From NCBI GenBank assembly GCA_946480815.1, contig CAMLLB010000016.1, forward strand, positions 1-64,000: 64,000 bases of DNA, written 5' to 3'. Positions within the stretch are counted from its first letter, which is position 1, and every line of letters begins with the position of its first letter. Below the pieces are notes generated by a model that was given only the letters and a program-made list of their open reading frames with translations, made no database searches and had not been told where the DNA came from. The stretch is from an uncultured Flavobacteriales bacterium (GTDB lineage Bacteria > Bacteroidota > Bacteroidia > Flavobacteriales > Crocinitomicaceae). Position numbers and translations under genes: made by a program. This document shows, piece by piece, positions 9,413 through 17,446 of this stretch.

Positions 9413-10341
9413 TGGAGCATTTAAGTGTTGATCATTTAGTTGGAATTCGAGACTTGACTCGTCAGGATATCGAATTGATCTTTAAAACTGCAGATAGTTT
9501 TAAGGAAGTTATTAATCGACCGATCAAAAAAGTTCCTTCTCTTCGAGATATTACCATTGCCAACCTCTTTTTTGAAAATTCTACCCGAACAAGACTTTCT
9601 TTCGAATTGGCAGAAAAACGCCTTTCTGCGGATGTTGTTAATTTTTCAGCAAGTTCAAGTTCCGTAAAGAAAGGGGAAACCTTAATTGACACGGTAAACA
9701 ACATTCTTTCCATGAAAGTGGATATGGTGGTGATGCGCCATCCGAATCCGGGAGCTGCGAAATTCCTTTCCGAGCGGACGAATACTTGTGTGATTAACGC
9801 CGGAGACGGTACACACGAACACCCGACACAAGGCTTATTGGATGCTTTTTCTATTCGGGAAAGATTGGGTTCGGTTGAAGGCAAAAAAGTGGTGATCGTT
9901 GGAGATATCCTGCATTCACGCGTTGCTTTGTCCAATATTTACACGCTTCAAAAATTAGGGGCAGAAGTCATGGTTTGCGGACCAACTACCCTGATCCCGA
10001 AATACATCGATTCCCTGGGGATTAAAGTAGAACACAACCTGAGAAGAGCATTGGAATGGTGTGATGTTGCAAATATGTTGCGTATTCAATTGGAAAGACA
10101 GGATATTCAATATTTCCCGAGTTTGAGAGAATACTCCATGCAATACGGTTTGAACAAAGAAATCCTGGATAGCCTGGATAAAGAGATTATTGTGATGCAT
10201 CCCGGGCCAATCAACCGCGGAGTAGAAATCACTTCGGATGTTGCTGATTCCAAGCAATCCATTATTCTTCAGCAGGTTGAGAACGGCGTTGCAGTTCGAA
10301 TGGCAGTCATTTATTTATTGGCTGCAAAGATCGGGCGCTAA
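9412..10341 (+). CDS. pyrB: Aspartate carbamoyltransferase catalytic subunit
   Basis: 309 residues, standard length. Carbamoyl-phosphate site STRTR (about 57-61) within FFENSTRTRLSFELAEKRL, HPTQ (about 137-140), and the C-terminal HPGPINRGVEI loop (about 262-272). It catalyses carbamoyl phosphate plus aspartate to N-carbamoylaspartate, the committed step of pyrimidine synthesis. No pyrI regulatory subunit follows, as is usual when PyrB partners with PyrR. Coupled to pyrR by a one-base overlap. Confidence 0.96.
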   Translation: MEHLSVDHLVGIRDLTRQDIELIFKTADSFKEVINRPIKKVPSLRDITIANLFFENSTRTRLSFELAEKRLSADVVNFSASSSSVKKGETLIDTVNNILSMKVDMVVMRHPNPGAAKFLSERTNTCVINAGDGTHEHPTQGLLDAFSIRERLGSVEGKKVVIVGDILHSRVALSNIYTLQKLGAEVMVCGPTTLIPKYIDSLGIKVEHNLRRALEWCDVANMLRIQLERQDIQYFPSLREYSMQYGLNKEILDSLDKEIIVMHPGPINRGVEITSDVADSKQSIILQQVENGVAVRMAVIYLLAAKIGR

Positions 10342-10405
10342 AGTCTTTTCATTTTCAGAGTATAAGAAAGAATATTTTGTTACATTTGATAAACACAGTG
10401 GCAAC

Positions 10406-10744
10406 ATGAATTTTATTATTGCACAAGATACCAACTTTACGGTCATTCAGTCTTCTGTTGAAAAACTGGATGCTTCAAATGCGCCTGATCTGAAAAGTGA
10501 ATTACTTCTTTTGAACAAGAGTGGAGTAAATTCAATCATCCTGGATCTTTCCAAAACAAGATATTGTGACTCTTCCGGATTGTCGGCTGTCCTAACGGCA
10601 AACCGTTTATGTAAAGATACAAACGGGCAATTTGTATTGTGCGGATTGCAGGAAAATGTAGCAAAAATGATCCGTATCGCTCAATTGGATAAAGTTCTGA
10701 ATATTTCCGAAACACTTACTGAGGCGAAATCAGCACTGATTTAA
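10406..10744 (+). CDS. STAS-domain anti-sigma factor antagonist-like protein
   Basis: The ATG at 10406 gives a 112-residue protein that is essentially one STAS domain. The longer upstream reading overlaps pyrB and is not needed. The signature is SIILDLSKTRYCDSSGLSAV (about residues 47-66), in which a Ser after Asp (DSSG) is the usual phosphorylation position. Such proteins bind anti-sigma kinases. A TACATTTG -7-like box at 10381-10388 suggests some independent transcription. The stop lies three bases before the rnz start codon, so the two genes are probably coupled. Confidence 0.85.
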   Translation: MNFIIAQDTNFTVIQSSVEKLDASNAPDLKSELLLLNKSGVNSIILDLSKTRYCDSSGLSAVLTANRLCKDTNGQFVLCGLQENVAKMIRIAQLDKVLNISETLTEAKSALI

Positions 10745-10747
10745 CGC

Positions 10748-11659
10748 ATGAATTTTGAAGTAACCATATTGGGTTCCGGTGCAGCGTTGCCAACTTCAAA
10801 CAGAAATCCTACAGCGCAATATGTTCAATGCAATGACCGCCATATCCTGATCGATTGCGGTGAAGGAACACAGGTCCAATTGCGTAAGAATCACGTTCAT
10901 ATTCAGAAAATCAATCATATTTTAATTTCCCATCTTCACGGAGACCATTTTTTCGGATTGGTTGGCCTTTTAAGTTCCCTGCATTTATTGGGAAGAGACA
11001 AAGGATTGACTATTTATGGCCCGGAAGAGTTAGAACAGATCATCAAAATGCAGCTTGAGGTTGGTGGGGCCAAACTGGGATTTGACCTTCATTTTGTACA
11101 CTTGAACGGAAAAGAACATCGCTTGATTTTTGAAGATAAAATGATTGAGATCTGGACTTTTCCTTTAAGTCACCGAATTCCTACCAATGGTTTTTTAATC
11201 AAGGAGAAACCGAAAGAACGGAAACTGAATGCCGATAGATTTGAAGAAGCGGGGCTTTCTTTGACACTTATTCCAAAATTGAAACAAGGTTTGGATGTAG
11301 CGCTGGAGTCCGGTGAAATCATTTATGCAGATGAATATACTTATCCGGCAAAACCGAGTAAATCGTATGCGTTTTGCTCAGACACCATTTTTGACGAGCG
11401 GATTGTTTACTATATTAAGCAAGTGACTGTACTGTATCACGAGGCTACCTTCCTGCAGGAAAAATTGGAACGTGCAAAACAAACATTCCATACTACGGCA
11501 CAACAAGCAGCTATGATTGCGAAACAGGCGGAAGCAGGAAAGTTGTTACTGGGACACCTAAGTGCGCGCTATGAGAACGGACTAAGGCATTTTGAAGAAG
11601 CTTCTGCCGTTTTTGAGAATGTGTGTGTGGTGGAAGATGGGGAGACGTATTTAATCTAA
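10748..11659 (+). CDS. rnz: Ribonuclease Z
   Basis: 303 residues. The metallo-beta-lactamase fold shows the GSGAALPTSNRNPTAQ start, LIDCGEGTQVQLRK, the metal-binding SHLHGDH (about 61-67), and later YHEATFLQEK and LGHLSARY motifs typical of RNase Z/ElaC. It processes the 3' ends of tRNA precursors. It follows the STAS gene by three bases, an arrangement I recall from other Flavobacteriales. Convergent with the DinB gene, 17 bases away. Confidence 0.94.
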   Translation: MNFEVTILGSGAALPTSNRNPTAQYVQCNDRHILIDCGEGTQVQLRKNHVHIQKINHILISHLHGDHFFGLVGLLSSLHLLGRDKGLTIYGPEELEQIIKMQLEVGGAKLGFDLHFVHLNGKEHRLIFEDKMIEIWTFPLSHRIPTNGFLIKEKPKERKLNADRFEEAGLSLTLIPKLKQGLDVALESGEIIYADEYTYPAKPSKSYAFCSDTIFDERIVYYIKQVTVLYHEATFLQEKLERAKQTFHTTAQQAAMIAKQAEAGKLLLGHLSARYENGLRHFEEASAVFENVCVVEDGETYLI

Positions 11660-11676
11660 TTGTCCATTATCAATTT

Positions 11677-12120
11677 TCAACTCTGTTTGATTCTCCTCAA
11701 ATAATTGATCTGTCCCAAATGATATCCTAAGTGGCTTGCTAACTTCATAATCATATGGCCTGTTGTCATCGTGTAGCCAAAGGGTTCCAACGGATATATT
11801 TTTAGAAGATCTTTTGCTGTTAATGAATGCAGCGCTTTTTCCAGCATGTCAGAAGTGCGCTTAATTTCAACGATCATTTCGATTTTGGACAAGTAACGCT
11901 CCGAAAATTCGCGTTCACGTGTACGGATATAGCCTGTGTTTCCAAGTGTTGCACCGATAAAATGGTTCAGGTTCCCGATCAAATGCTGGGTTAGTGTCCC
12001 AATGGAATTGGTAACTCCGGGTAACACCTGCCACAACAAGGCTTCATCGCAAAGTTCTATTTCCTTTGCTAAGGACTCCAGATCTTTCGTAAAACAACGT
12101 GCAAACTCGTGATTTATCAT
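11677..12120 (-). CDS. DinB/DUF1572-like four-helix protein
   Basis: 147 residues predicted all-helical. Putative metal ligands are the His in TLTQHLIGNLNH (about 44-52) and the C-terminal HLGYHLGQI (about 133-141, HxxxH), the typical DinB triad. Family members are dimeric metal-dependent thiol S-transferases or uncharacterised proteins induced by stress. It is last in a run with two acyltransferase genes, three bases after the second, so likely co-transcribed. Substrate unknown. Confidence 0.8.
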   Translation of the reverse strand: MINHEFARCFTKDLESLAKEIELCDEALLWQVLPGVTNSIGTLTQHLIGNLNHFIGATLGNTGYIRTREREFSERYLSKIEMIVEIKRTSDMLEKALHSLTAKDLLKIYPLEPFGYTMTTGHMIMKLASHLGYHLGQINYLRRIKQS

Positions 12121-12123
12121 CTT

Positions 12124-13038
12124 TTAATAAGTTAAATGACGTTCTTTTTTATCCGGGTAAACATCTGCAATCGTTACCAAAATCCCGGTTTCTTCTACAT
12201 TTCCGAAATCCGGGTTGACAGCAGTTCCAAAGGTTTTCATAGTTGGGGAAAGATGCATATAGATATTTACCAAGGGTGGAACATTTTCTCCATGCTGACG
12301 CACAAACGAGTTCAACACTTTAAATCCATCCTTGAAATCCAGGCCTTTTAACTGCTCTTCCACAAAAGTGGTATCATATTCCGTTTTCAAGGGGTGGTAA
12401 GGGACCATCAGATTTTCTGTATCCGGGAAATAATGATGCATGAAATGAAGCAGGAAATCACGTGCTTCCCGGTTGTAATTCGGGTACATGGTTACCTTAC
12501 CGAAGAAATACTTGATATCCGGATAAGTAATAGTTAAAGCGCCCAGTCCGTCCCAAATATTATCCAAAGCAAACAAGCCTTTTCGTGGATTTTGGGCTGG
12601 TTGATAATCCGGTTGTACCCAGCTTCTGCCTAATTCGCAAGTTGTTGGCAAATAGTCTTTGATGAAATGGTCCGAAAAATCGAAATAATGCGTTGTCGAC
12701 AAGTGGATCTCCCCGTGTTCATCGATAGCATCTTTACATAAAATGAAACGGTATCCGCCAATGATCACTTCATCTTCCGGATCCCACACAATCAGCTGAT
12801 TGTAGCAGATTTCCTGGGTGTCATATTCGTCCAGGTCCAATTCTTCACCGGTTCCACCGCCAGCAAAACGGAAAGTTACTTCCCGCAAACGGCCAATTTC
12901 ACGAACGATATTCGGTGCCGTATGACAGTTTACAAAATAAATCTCATTATCGCCTTTCCGGGTGCTTCTGACCAAGCCTACTTCTGCAAGCTCTTTTTTG
13001 ATAATCTCTTTGTCAACAGCAGGTATTATTGGTTTCAT
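12124..13038 (-). CDS. GNAT-like N-acyltransferase (OlsB/GlsB-like, 'hemolysin' family)
   Basis: 304 residues. The N-terminal half has the OlsB-type pattern GRLREVTFR (about 49-57), GGGTGEELDLDEYD (about 60-73), QLIVWD and IIGGYR (about 92-97), as in acyl-ACP-dependent amino-acid N-acyltransferases. In Bacteroides the adjacent glsB/glsA genes make glycine lipids: GlsB N-acylates glycine and GlsA adds the second fatty acid. Here the partner overlaps by four bases upstream. That pairing is the main reason for the glycine-lipid reading, which is inference. No signal peptide; cytoplasmic or membrane-associated. Confidence 0.75.
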   Translation of the reverse strand: MKPIIPAVDKEIIKKELAEVGLVRSTRKGDNEIYFVNCHTAPNIVREIGRLREVTFRFAGGGTGEELDLDEYDTQEICYNQLIVWDPEDEVIIGGYRFILCKDAIDEHGEIHLSTTHYFDFSDHFIKDYLPTTCELGRSWVQPDYQPAQNPRKGLFALDNIWDGLGALTITYPDIKYFFGKVTMYPNYNREARDFLLHFMHHYFPDTENLMVPYHPLKTEYDTTFVEEQLKGLDFKDGFKVLNSFVRQHGENVPPLVNIYMHLSPTMKTFGTAVNPDFGNVEETGILVTIADVYPDKKERHLTY

Positions 13039-13856
13039 ACGTTTTGTTTCAAGGTATAGACGTAATTACGGAACCATTCGGCCCATGCAACGTCTGATGT
13101 GTTTGTATCTAATGTGCTGGCTTCAATTGGTTTTCCAACAGTAAATCGGATGTGCTTTCCTTTTTGACGAAACATTTCATCAGCCAGGTAAAGCATTTCT
13201 ATATTTGCTTTTATTCCAAGAAATGTACGAAAATTAGCCAAACGATAAAAGAAGTTTGACAATTCTCCGTCAATGTGAACCGGAACAATCAGTTGGTTAT
13301 TTATGCGGGCTTGCTTCACGAATGCTTTTTTCCATTCCAGATCTTTAACAACCCCGTTTTTCTTGCGGCTAACCAACCCGGCAGGAAATACACAGACCAA
13401 TTGATCGGATGAAAACAGGCTGTTTACCTGGAGTAAGGAACTGCTTTTCGTTTTTCCGTGCTTATTGATCCCTACAAAGATTTCCTTCAAAGGCTCCAGG
13501 TTCAAAAGCAAATCATTCACAATGAATTTAATATCTGTCCGGTGATGACGTAATCCGTCTACCAAAGCCATTGCGTCCATTCCTCCGAGCGGGTGATTCA
13601 TTACAATGACACATTTTCCTGTTTTCGGAATGTTTTCAATACCTGAAATGGAATAAGAAACACCGATTTCAGCCAATACATCTTTACAAAAATCCTGGTT
13701 TTTGGAATCATGTGTGTTCAGGAAGTTGTTGATTTCCTGTTGGTGAAGAATACGCTCTAAGTAACGGATGATAAAACCCGGGATCCATTTAATTAAACGC
13801 GGGTTTTTACTTTGGATTAATCTCCGTACGTTAATGAAATCTTCTTGTTGTTTCAT
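13035..13856 (-). CDS. PlsC-like O-acyltransferase (GlsA-like)
   Basis: 273 residues. The acyltransferase motif NHPLGGMDAM is at about 87-96 (an HxxxxD variant), followed by a second block FPAGLVSRKKNG around 157-168. The short hydrophobic N-terminal helix (RLIKWIPGFIIRYL) suits membrane association. Within the presumed gls pair it would add the O-linked fatty acid to N-acyl-glycine. Alternatively it is a general lysophospholipid acyltransferase. The stop overlaps the start of the next gene (ATGA). A TAACTTTG box on the minus strand lies only four bases before the ATG. Confidence 0.78.
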   Translation of the reverse strand: MKQQEDFINVRRLIQSKNPRLIKWIPGFIIRYLERILHQQEINNFLNTHDSKNQDFCKDVLAEIGVSYSISGIENIPKTGKCVIVMNHPLGGMDAMALVDGLRHHRTDIKFIVNDLLLNLEPLKEIFVGINKHGKTKSSSLLQVNSLFSSDQLVCVFPAGLVSRKKNGVVKDLEWKKAFVKQARINNQLIVPVHIDGELSNFFYRLANFRTFLGIKANIEMLYLADEMFRQKGKHIRFTVGKPIEASTLDTNTSDVAWAEWFRNYVYTLKQNV

Positions 13857-13934
13857 AGCGCAAAGTTAATATCTATCTGCTAGCTCAGCGTTAAAAATGT
13901 TAAAATGAAATAACAAAGGGGAGTGAATAACTGC

Positions 13935-14020
13935 GGAACTTCGGCTACGCTCAGTTACCGAAGTTATTCAGTTAATGCTTATAAGGTGACTGAGTCCCGA
14001 AGTTTCGGGAAAGTCACCTT
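13935..14020. repeat. Intergenic inverted-pair repeat, family A copy 2
   Basis: Left arm ACTTCGGCTACGCTCAGTTACC begins near 13938 and the matching right side is GGTGACTGAG near 13985. The right arm is interrupted by a separate palindrome, TCCCGAAGTTTCGGGA, before AGTCACC. It directly abuts the stop codon of the DUF4249 gene. Confidence 0.75.
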
Positions 14021-14973
14021 TACGGAGTACAATACAACGTATCAAACGATGGGGAGTATCCGGCCCACAAACCAATTGCGCCACCCTGAATATTGGAAGG
14101 GATCATTGTTGGGGAAGCAAAGGGATTTCCAGTGGTTCCCAACTGCATGTATTTCTTTTCCAAAAACTCGTAAACGGCCGCGTCTATTTTAGAGAACTTG
14201 ATGACTACGGAATCTCCTTGTTTGTAATAACCCTTGTCTGTATCCTGAACAGTTTCATCGTCCCAGGTAAACGGATTTTCATAGTAGAAATTAAAGGTTT
14301 GTCCACCAAAGAACTCATCGTCAAAAACCGGACTGAAAGTTGCTTTAAAAGCAGGGTCCTTCGTGTTTCCGTTTACCATATTGATCCGTTTTACTTCCCA
14401 AAAGTAAGCGTCAAATCCCGGTGGATCGGTCAGTGTTGCCCAGGAATAACCATATCCCTGATTTGCTCCGGGATCCTGTTTCCAGTAAACGGAATCCAGT
14501 GGAGTGGGATTGACGATTTGAGTCGATGATGTGTATACTTCGCCGTTTAATTCGACTTTCAGGGAATAAGTTTTACCGACCTGTCCCCAAATGGCCGTAT
14601 TGAAGGTTGAATAGGCGCAAAGGTGGTAGTTTGCAAGTTCTTCTTCCGGAATTCCAAACATGGCAGCGGCCATTGCTTCCGTGCCCGGAGGGAGATTGTC
14701 GGAACAAATTTCGTCCAGAACAACTGTTGTGCTTCCATCTGAAACGGTGACAACTGCACCCGATTGAAAGCTATTCAGGAATGCTTCCATGGTGGTTGGT
14801 GAATAAATGTCCTGAGTTTTGGAAATCAGTACGATCGGAGGCATTCCTGTTTCAATTCGCCCGTCGATGACCATTTTTTCCTCATAACCGGGAATGTCGA
14901 TCTTCACTTCCTTGGTACAGCTTCCAAGAAACAAGATCAAACTGAATAAAGCAATTAAAACTCGAAATTCCAT
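14020..14973 (-). CDS. DUF4249 outer-membrane lipoprotein
   Basis: 317 residues. The lipoprotein signal MEFRVLIALFSLILFLGSC has its lipid Cys at 19. The EEKMVIDGRIETGMPPIVLISKTQDIYS region is characteristic of DUF4249, a family almost always encoded beside a TonB-dependent receptor in Bacteroidota. It overlaps the receptor gene by 19 bases. By analogy with SusD-type partners it probably caps or assists the receptor at the cell surface, but the substrate is unknown. Confidence 0.87.
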   Translation of the reverse strand: MEFRVLIALFSLILFLGSCTKEVKIDIPGYEEKMVIDGRIETGMPPIVLISKTQDIYSPTTMEAFLNSFQSGAVVTVSDGSTTVVLDEICSDNLPPGTEAMAAAMFGIPEEELANYHLCAYSTFNTAIWGQVGKTYSLKVELNGEVYTSSTQIVNPTPLDSVYWKQDPGANQGYGYSWATLTDPPGFDAYFWEVKRINMVNGNTKDPAFKATFSPVFDDEFFGGQTFNFYYENPFTWDDETVQDTDKGYYKQGDSVVIKFSKIDAAVYEFLEKKYMQLGTTGNPFASPTMIPSNIQGGAIGLWAGYSPSFDTLYCTP

Positions 14974-17348
14974 GTGACACTTGGTAAAATTGGAAATAAT
15001 GAAACTTGTTTAACCGATATTTTAAAATCGTTCGAAGTAATACTTCCTTCGTTATCAATATACAAAAAATAAGGATTGGCACGGTTATAAACATTGTAGA
15101 TTGAGAATGCTACATTTTGCCTGAACTTCTTCACCACTTCTGTTTTTTCGCCTGTTTTCTTATCGATCCTGGTTTTGGTAGGTTTATCATACCAGGTAGC
15201 CGAAAGATCCAATCTGTGATAGGGAGCCATCCGCGTAGAGTTTCGTGTTCCGTAATTGAAAAGCAGATCCTGGTTGTTGAAGTACCAACTGTTCGGAAGT
15301 GTCAGTGTATTTCCGGAAGCGTAGATAAATGAGAATCCGAAAGTCCAGTGTTTGTTTAATTCATAGGTCCCGACAAGGGTTAAGTCATGTCTTCTGTCAT
15401 ATTTTGCAGGATATTTTGTATCCTGGAGATCCGGGAAGTAGCGATCCGATCTTGCCAGTGTATAGCCGATCCACCCGGTTAATTTTCCAAAGGTCCGTTT
15501 GATGAAAAATTCAGCACCATAGCTCCATCCGGTACCGTAAACAAGCAGGTTGTCCGTATTGTCATTTACATTGTCTGAAGGCAGTGCGCCCTGCTTAAAT
15601 TCAATGACATTTTCCATTTTTTTGTAGTAAACCTCTACGGAAGTTTCCCATTTATTGTCGTTGAAGTTTCGGAAGTATCCCAAGCTTGCCTGCCATCCTT
15701 TTTGCGGCTGTGCTTTATCGGTACTCGGATACCAAATATCTGTCGGGAGTGAAACTGCGCTCAGACTCGCAAGGTGTATGTACTGATTGTTATAAGTGAA
15801 ACCGGCTTTGATGGAACTTTTGTCCTTCAGCAGGAAACGAGCGGAAATACGTGGTTCGAAACCAAAATAGGATTTGATAATTTCCCCTTTGCCATAGGTG
15901 TTGGTTGAATCGGTATGTCCGGTTACGCCTTTATAATAGCGTGTAAAAGGTCCTGTGAATTGATACATGCTTACACGGATTCCGGCATTTACACGTAACC
16001 AGGAAGCAATATCCACTTCATCCAGGACATAGATACCGGATTCATGGCTGAATAATTTTTGAGCCAGGCCTGTATCGAAAATCACGTCATCCTGCGAAGC
16101 AGAAACGCTGGCAGGAGTGAACGTGTGGTACAAATAATCGACTCCCATTTTGATGGAATGCCGTGTGTTAGGGAAATAAGATAATTCGACTTTAGCACCA
16201 TAGTCGCGAATTCCGGATTTTAATTCAAATTTGAATTGGTCTTGTTCGGAACCGAAACTGAACAGGTAGTCTGTTAGTGTTGCTGTGGTGTTCATGAACA
16301 ATTTACTATTGAACTGATGATTCCATCTCAGAGCAGCAATTCCATTTCCCCAGGGCATTTTTACACTAAAATCATCCGCTTTATTCCCGAAATTGAATAA
16401 GTCTTTTCCGTAATAACCACTCAGGTAGATCTTGTCTTTTGGCCCCAGGCGGTAATTCAGTTTGGCATTCAGATCGTAGAAGTAATAACTGGAACCATAA
16501 AAAGAACTCGACTTTTTAATGAAAGCTTTCATGAACAGATCAATATACGTTCTTCTTGCAGAAACAATGAACGAGCCTTTGTCTTTAACGATTGGTCCTT
16601 CGAAGGTGAGGCGGGAAGAGATTAATCCCAATCCACCGGTCACTTTGAACTTCTTGTTGTTCCCTTCGTTCATATTCACTTCCAGAACGGAGGAAAGTCT
16701 TCCGCCATAGTTGGCAGGCATACTTCCTTTGATCAGGTTTACACTTTTTATGGCATCCGAATTGAAAACGGAAAAGAAACCGAAGAGGTGAGAAGCGTTG
16801 TAAACTTGCGCATTATCCAGCAAAACGAGGTTTTGATCCGGTCCGCCACCACGGACGTAAAATCCTTGTCCGCCTTCACTGACCGATGAAACTCCCGGAA
16901 GCAATTGAATGGTTTTCAGAACGTCTACTTCACCCAAAAATGCCGGAAGTTTTTTGATGAGTTTGATGTCCAGTTCGATTTGTCCGATCTTGGTAGAATT
17001 TACATTGTCTGCTTTTTTTGCATTGACCTCAACTTCATCGATTTTAATTGTTTTACCTAATTCGGAAGTAATGATTGTATCCTTCGTTAGTTGGATGTTG
17101 ATAGTATCATTTGGAAGGCCGGCACCACGATAAATCAATTGATAAGTACCTACCGGAAGCGTTAAAGAATAAAACCCGAATGTGTTGGTAACAGCTCCTT
17201 TTTGGATACTTGGAACAAAAACCTGTCCGCCAATTATGGGTTCTCCCGAACTTCCTTCATTGATGTAACCGCTGATAGTTGCATTTTCCTGTCCCCAGGA
17301 GAGTGAAACAGCAAATAGAAATAAGAATTGTATCGTGAGAGATTTCAT
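14955..17348 (-). CDS. TonB-dependent receptor with carboxypeptidase-regulatory-like N-terminal domain
   Basis: 797 residues. Signal peptide MKSLTIQFLFLFAVSLSWGQ. A CarboxypepD_reg-like beta-sandwich (about 24-100) precedes a plug domain (about 130-240, with GVSSVSEGGQGFYVRGGGP and the NYGGRLSSVLEV exit) and a 22-strand barrel ending in an aromatic residue (SVTWNFEF). It takes up an unknown ligand across the outer membrane using TonB energy. It is first in a two-gene unit with the DUF4249 lipoprotein. Divergent from pheT. Confidence 0.92.
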   Translation of the reverse strand: MKSLTIQFLFLFAVSLSWGQENATISGYINEGSSGEPIIGGQVFVPSIQKGAVTNTFGFYSLTLPVGTYQLIYRGAGLPNDTINIQLTKDTIITSELGKTIKIDEVEVNAKKADNVNSTKIGQIELDIKLIKKLPAFLGEVDVLKTIQLLPGVSSVSEGGQGFYVRGGGPDQNLVLLDNAQVYNASHLFGFFSVFNSDAIKSVNLIKGSMPANYGGRLSSVLEVNMNEGNNKKFKVTGGLGLISSRLTFEGPIVKDKGSFIVSARRTYIDLFMKAFIKKSSSFYGSSYYFYDLNAKLNYRLGPKDKIYLSGYYGKDLFNFGNKADDFSVKMPWGNGIAALRWNHQFNSKLFMNTTATLTDYLFSFGSEQDQFKFELKSGIRDYGAKVELSYFPNTRHSIKMGVDYLYHTFTPASVSASQDDVIFDTGLAQKLFSHESGIYVLDEVDIASWLRVNAGIRVSMYQFTGPFTRYYKGVTGHTDSTNTYGKGEIIKSYFGFEPRISARFLLKDKSSIKAGFTYNNQYIHLASLSAVSLPTDIWYPSTDKAQPQKGWQASLGYFRNFNDNKWETSVEVYYKKMENVIEFKQGALPSDNVNDNTDNLLVYGTGWSYGAEFFIKRTFGKLTGWIGYTLARSDRYFPDLQDTKYPAKYDRRHDLTLVGTYELNKHWTFGFSFIYASGNTLTLPNSWYFNNQDLLFNYGTRNSTRMAPYHRLDLSATWYDKPTKTRIDKKTGEKTEVVKKFRQNVAFSIYNVYNRANPYFLYIDNEGSITSNDFKISVKQVSLFPILPSVTWNFEF

Positions 17349-17446
17349 TCAAAAATTAGTGTGAACGAATTTAACGCTTTTATGTCAAATTAAACCTCGC
17401 TTTCTGAGCTTTTTCTTAAATTTGAGCTTCGAAAAAAATTACAACA

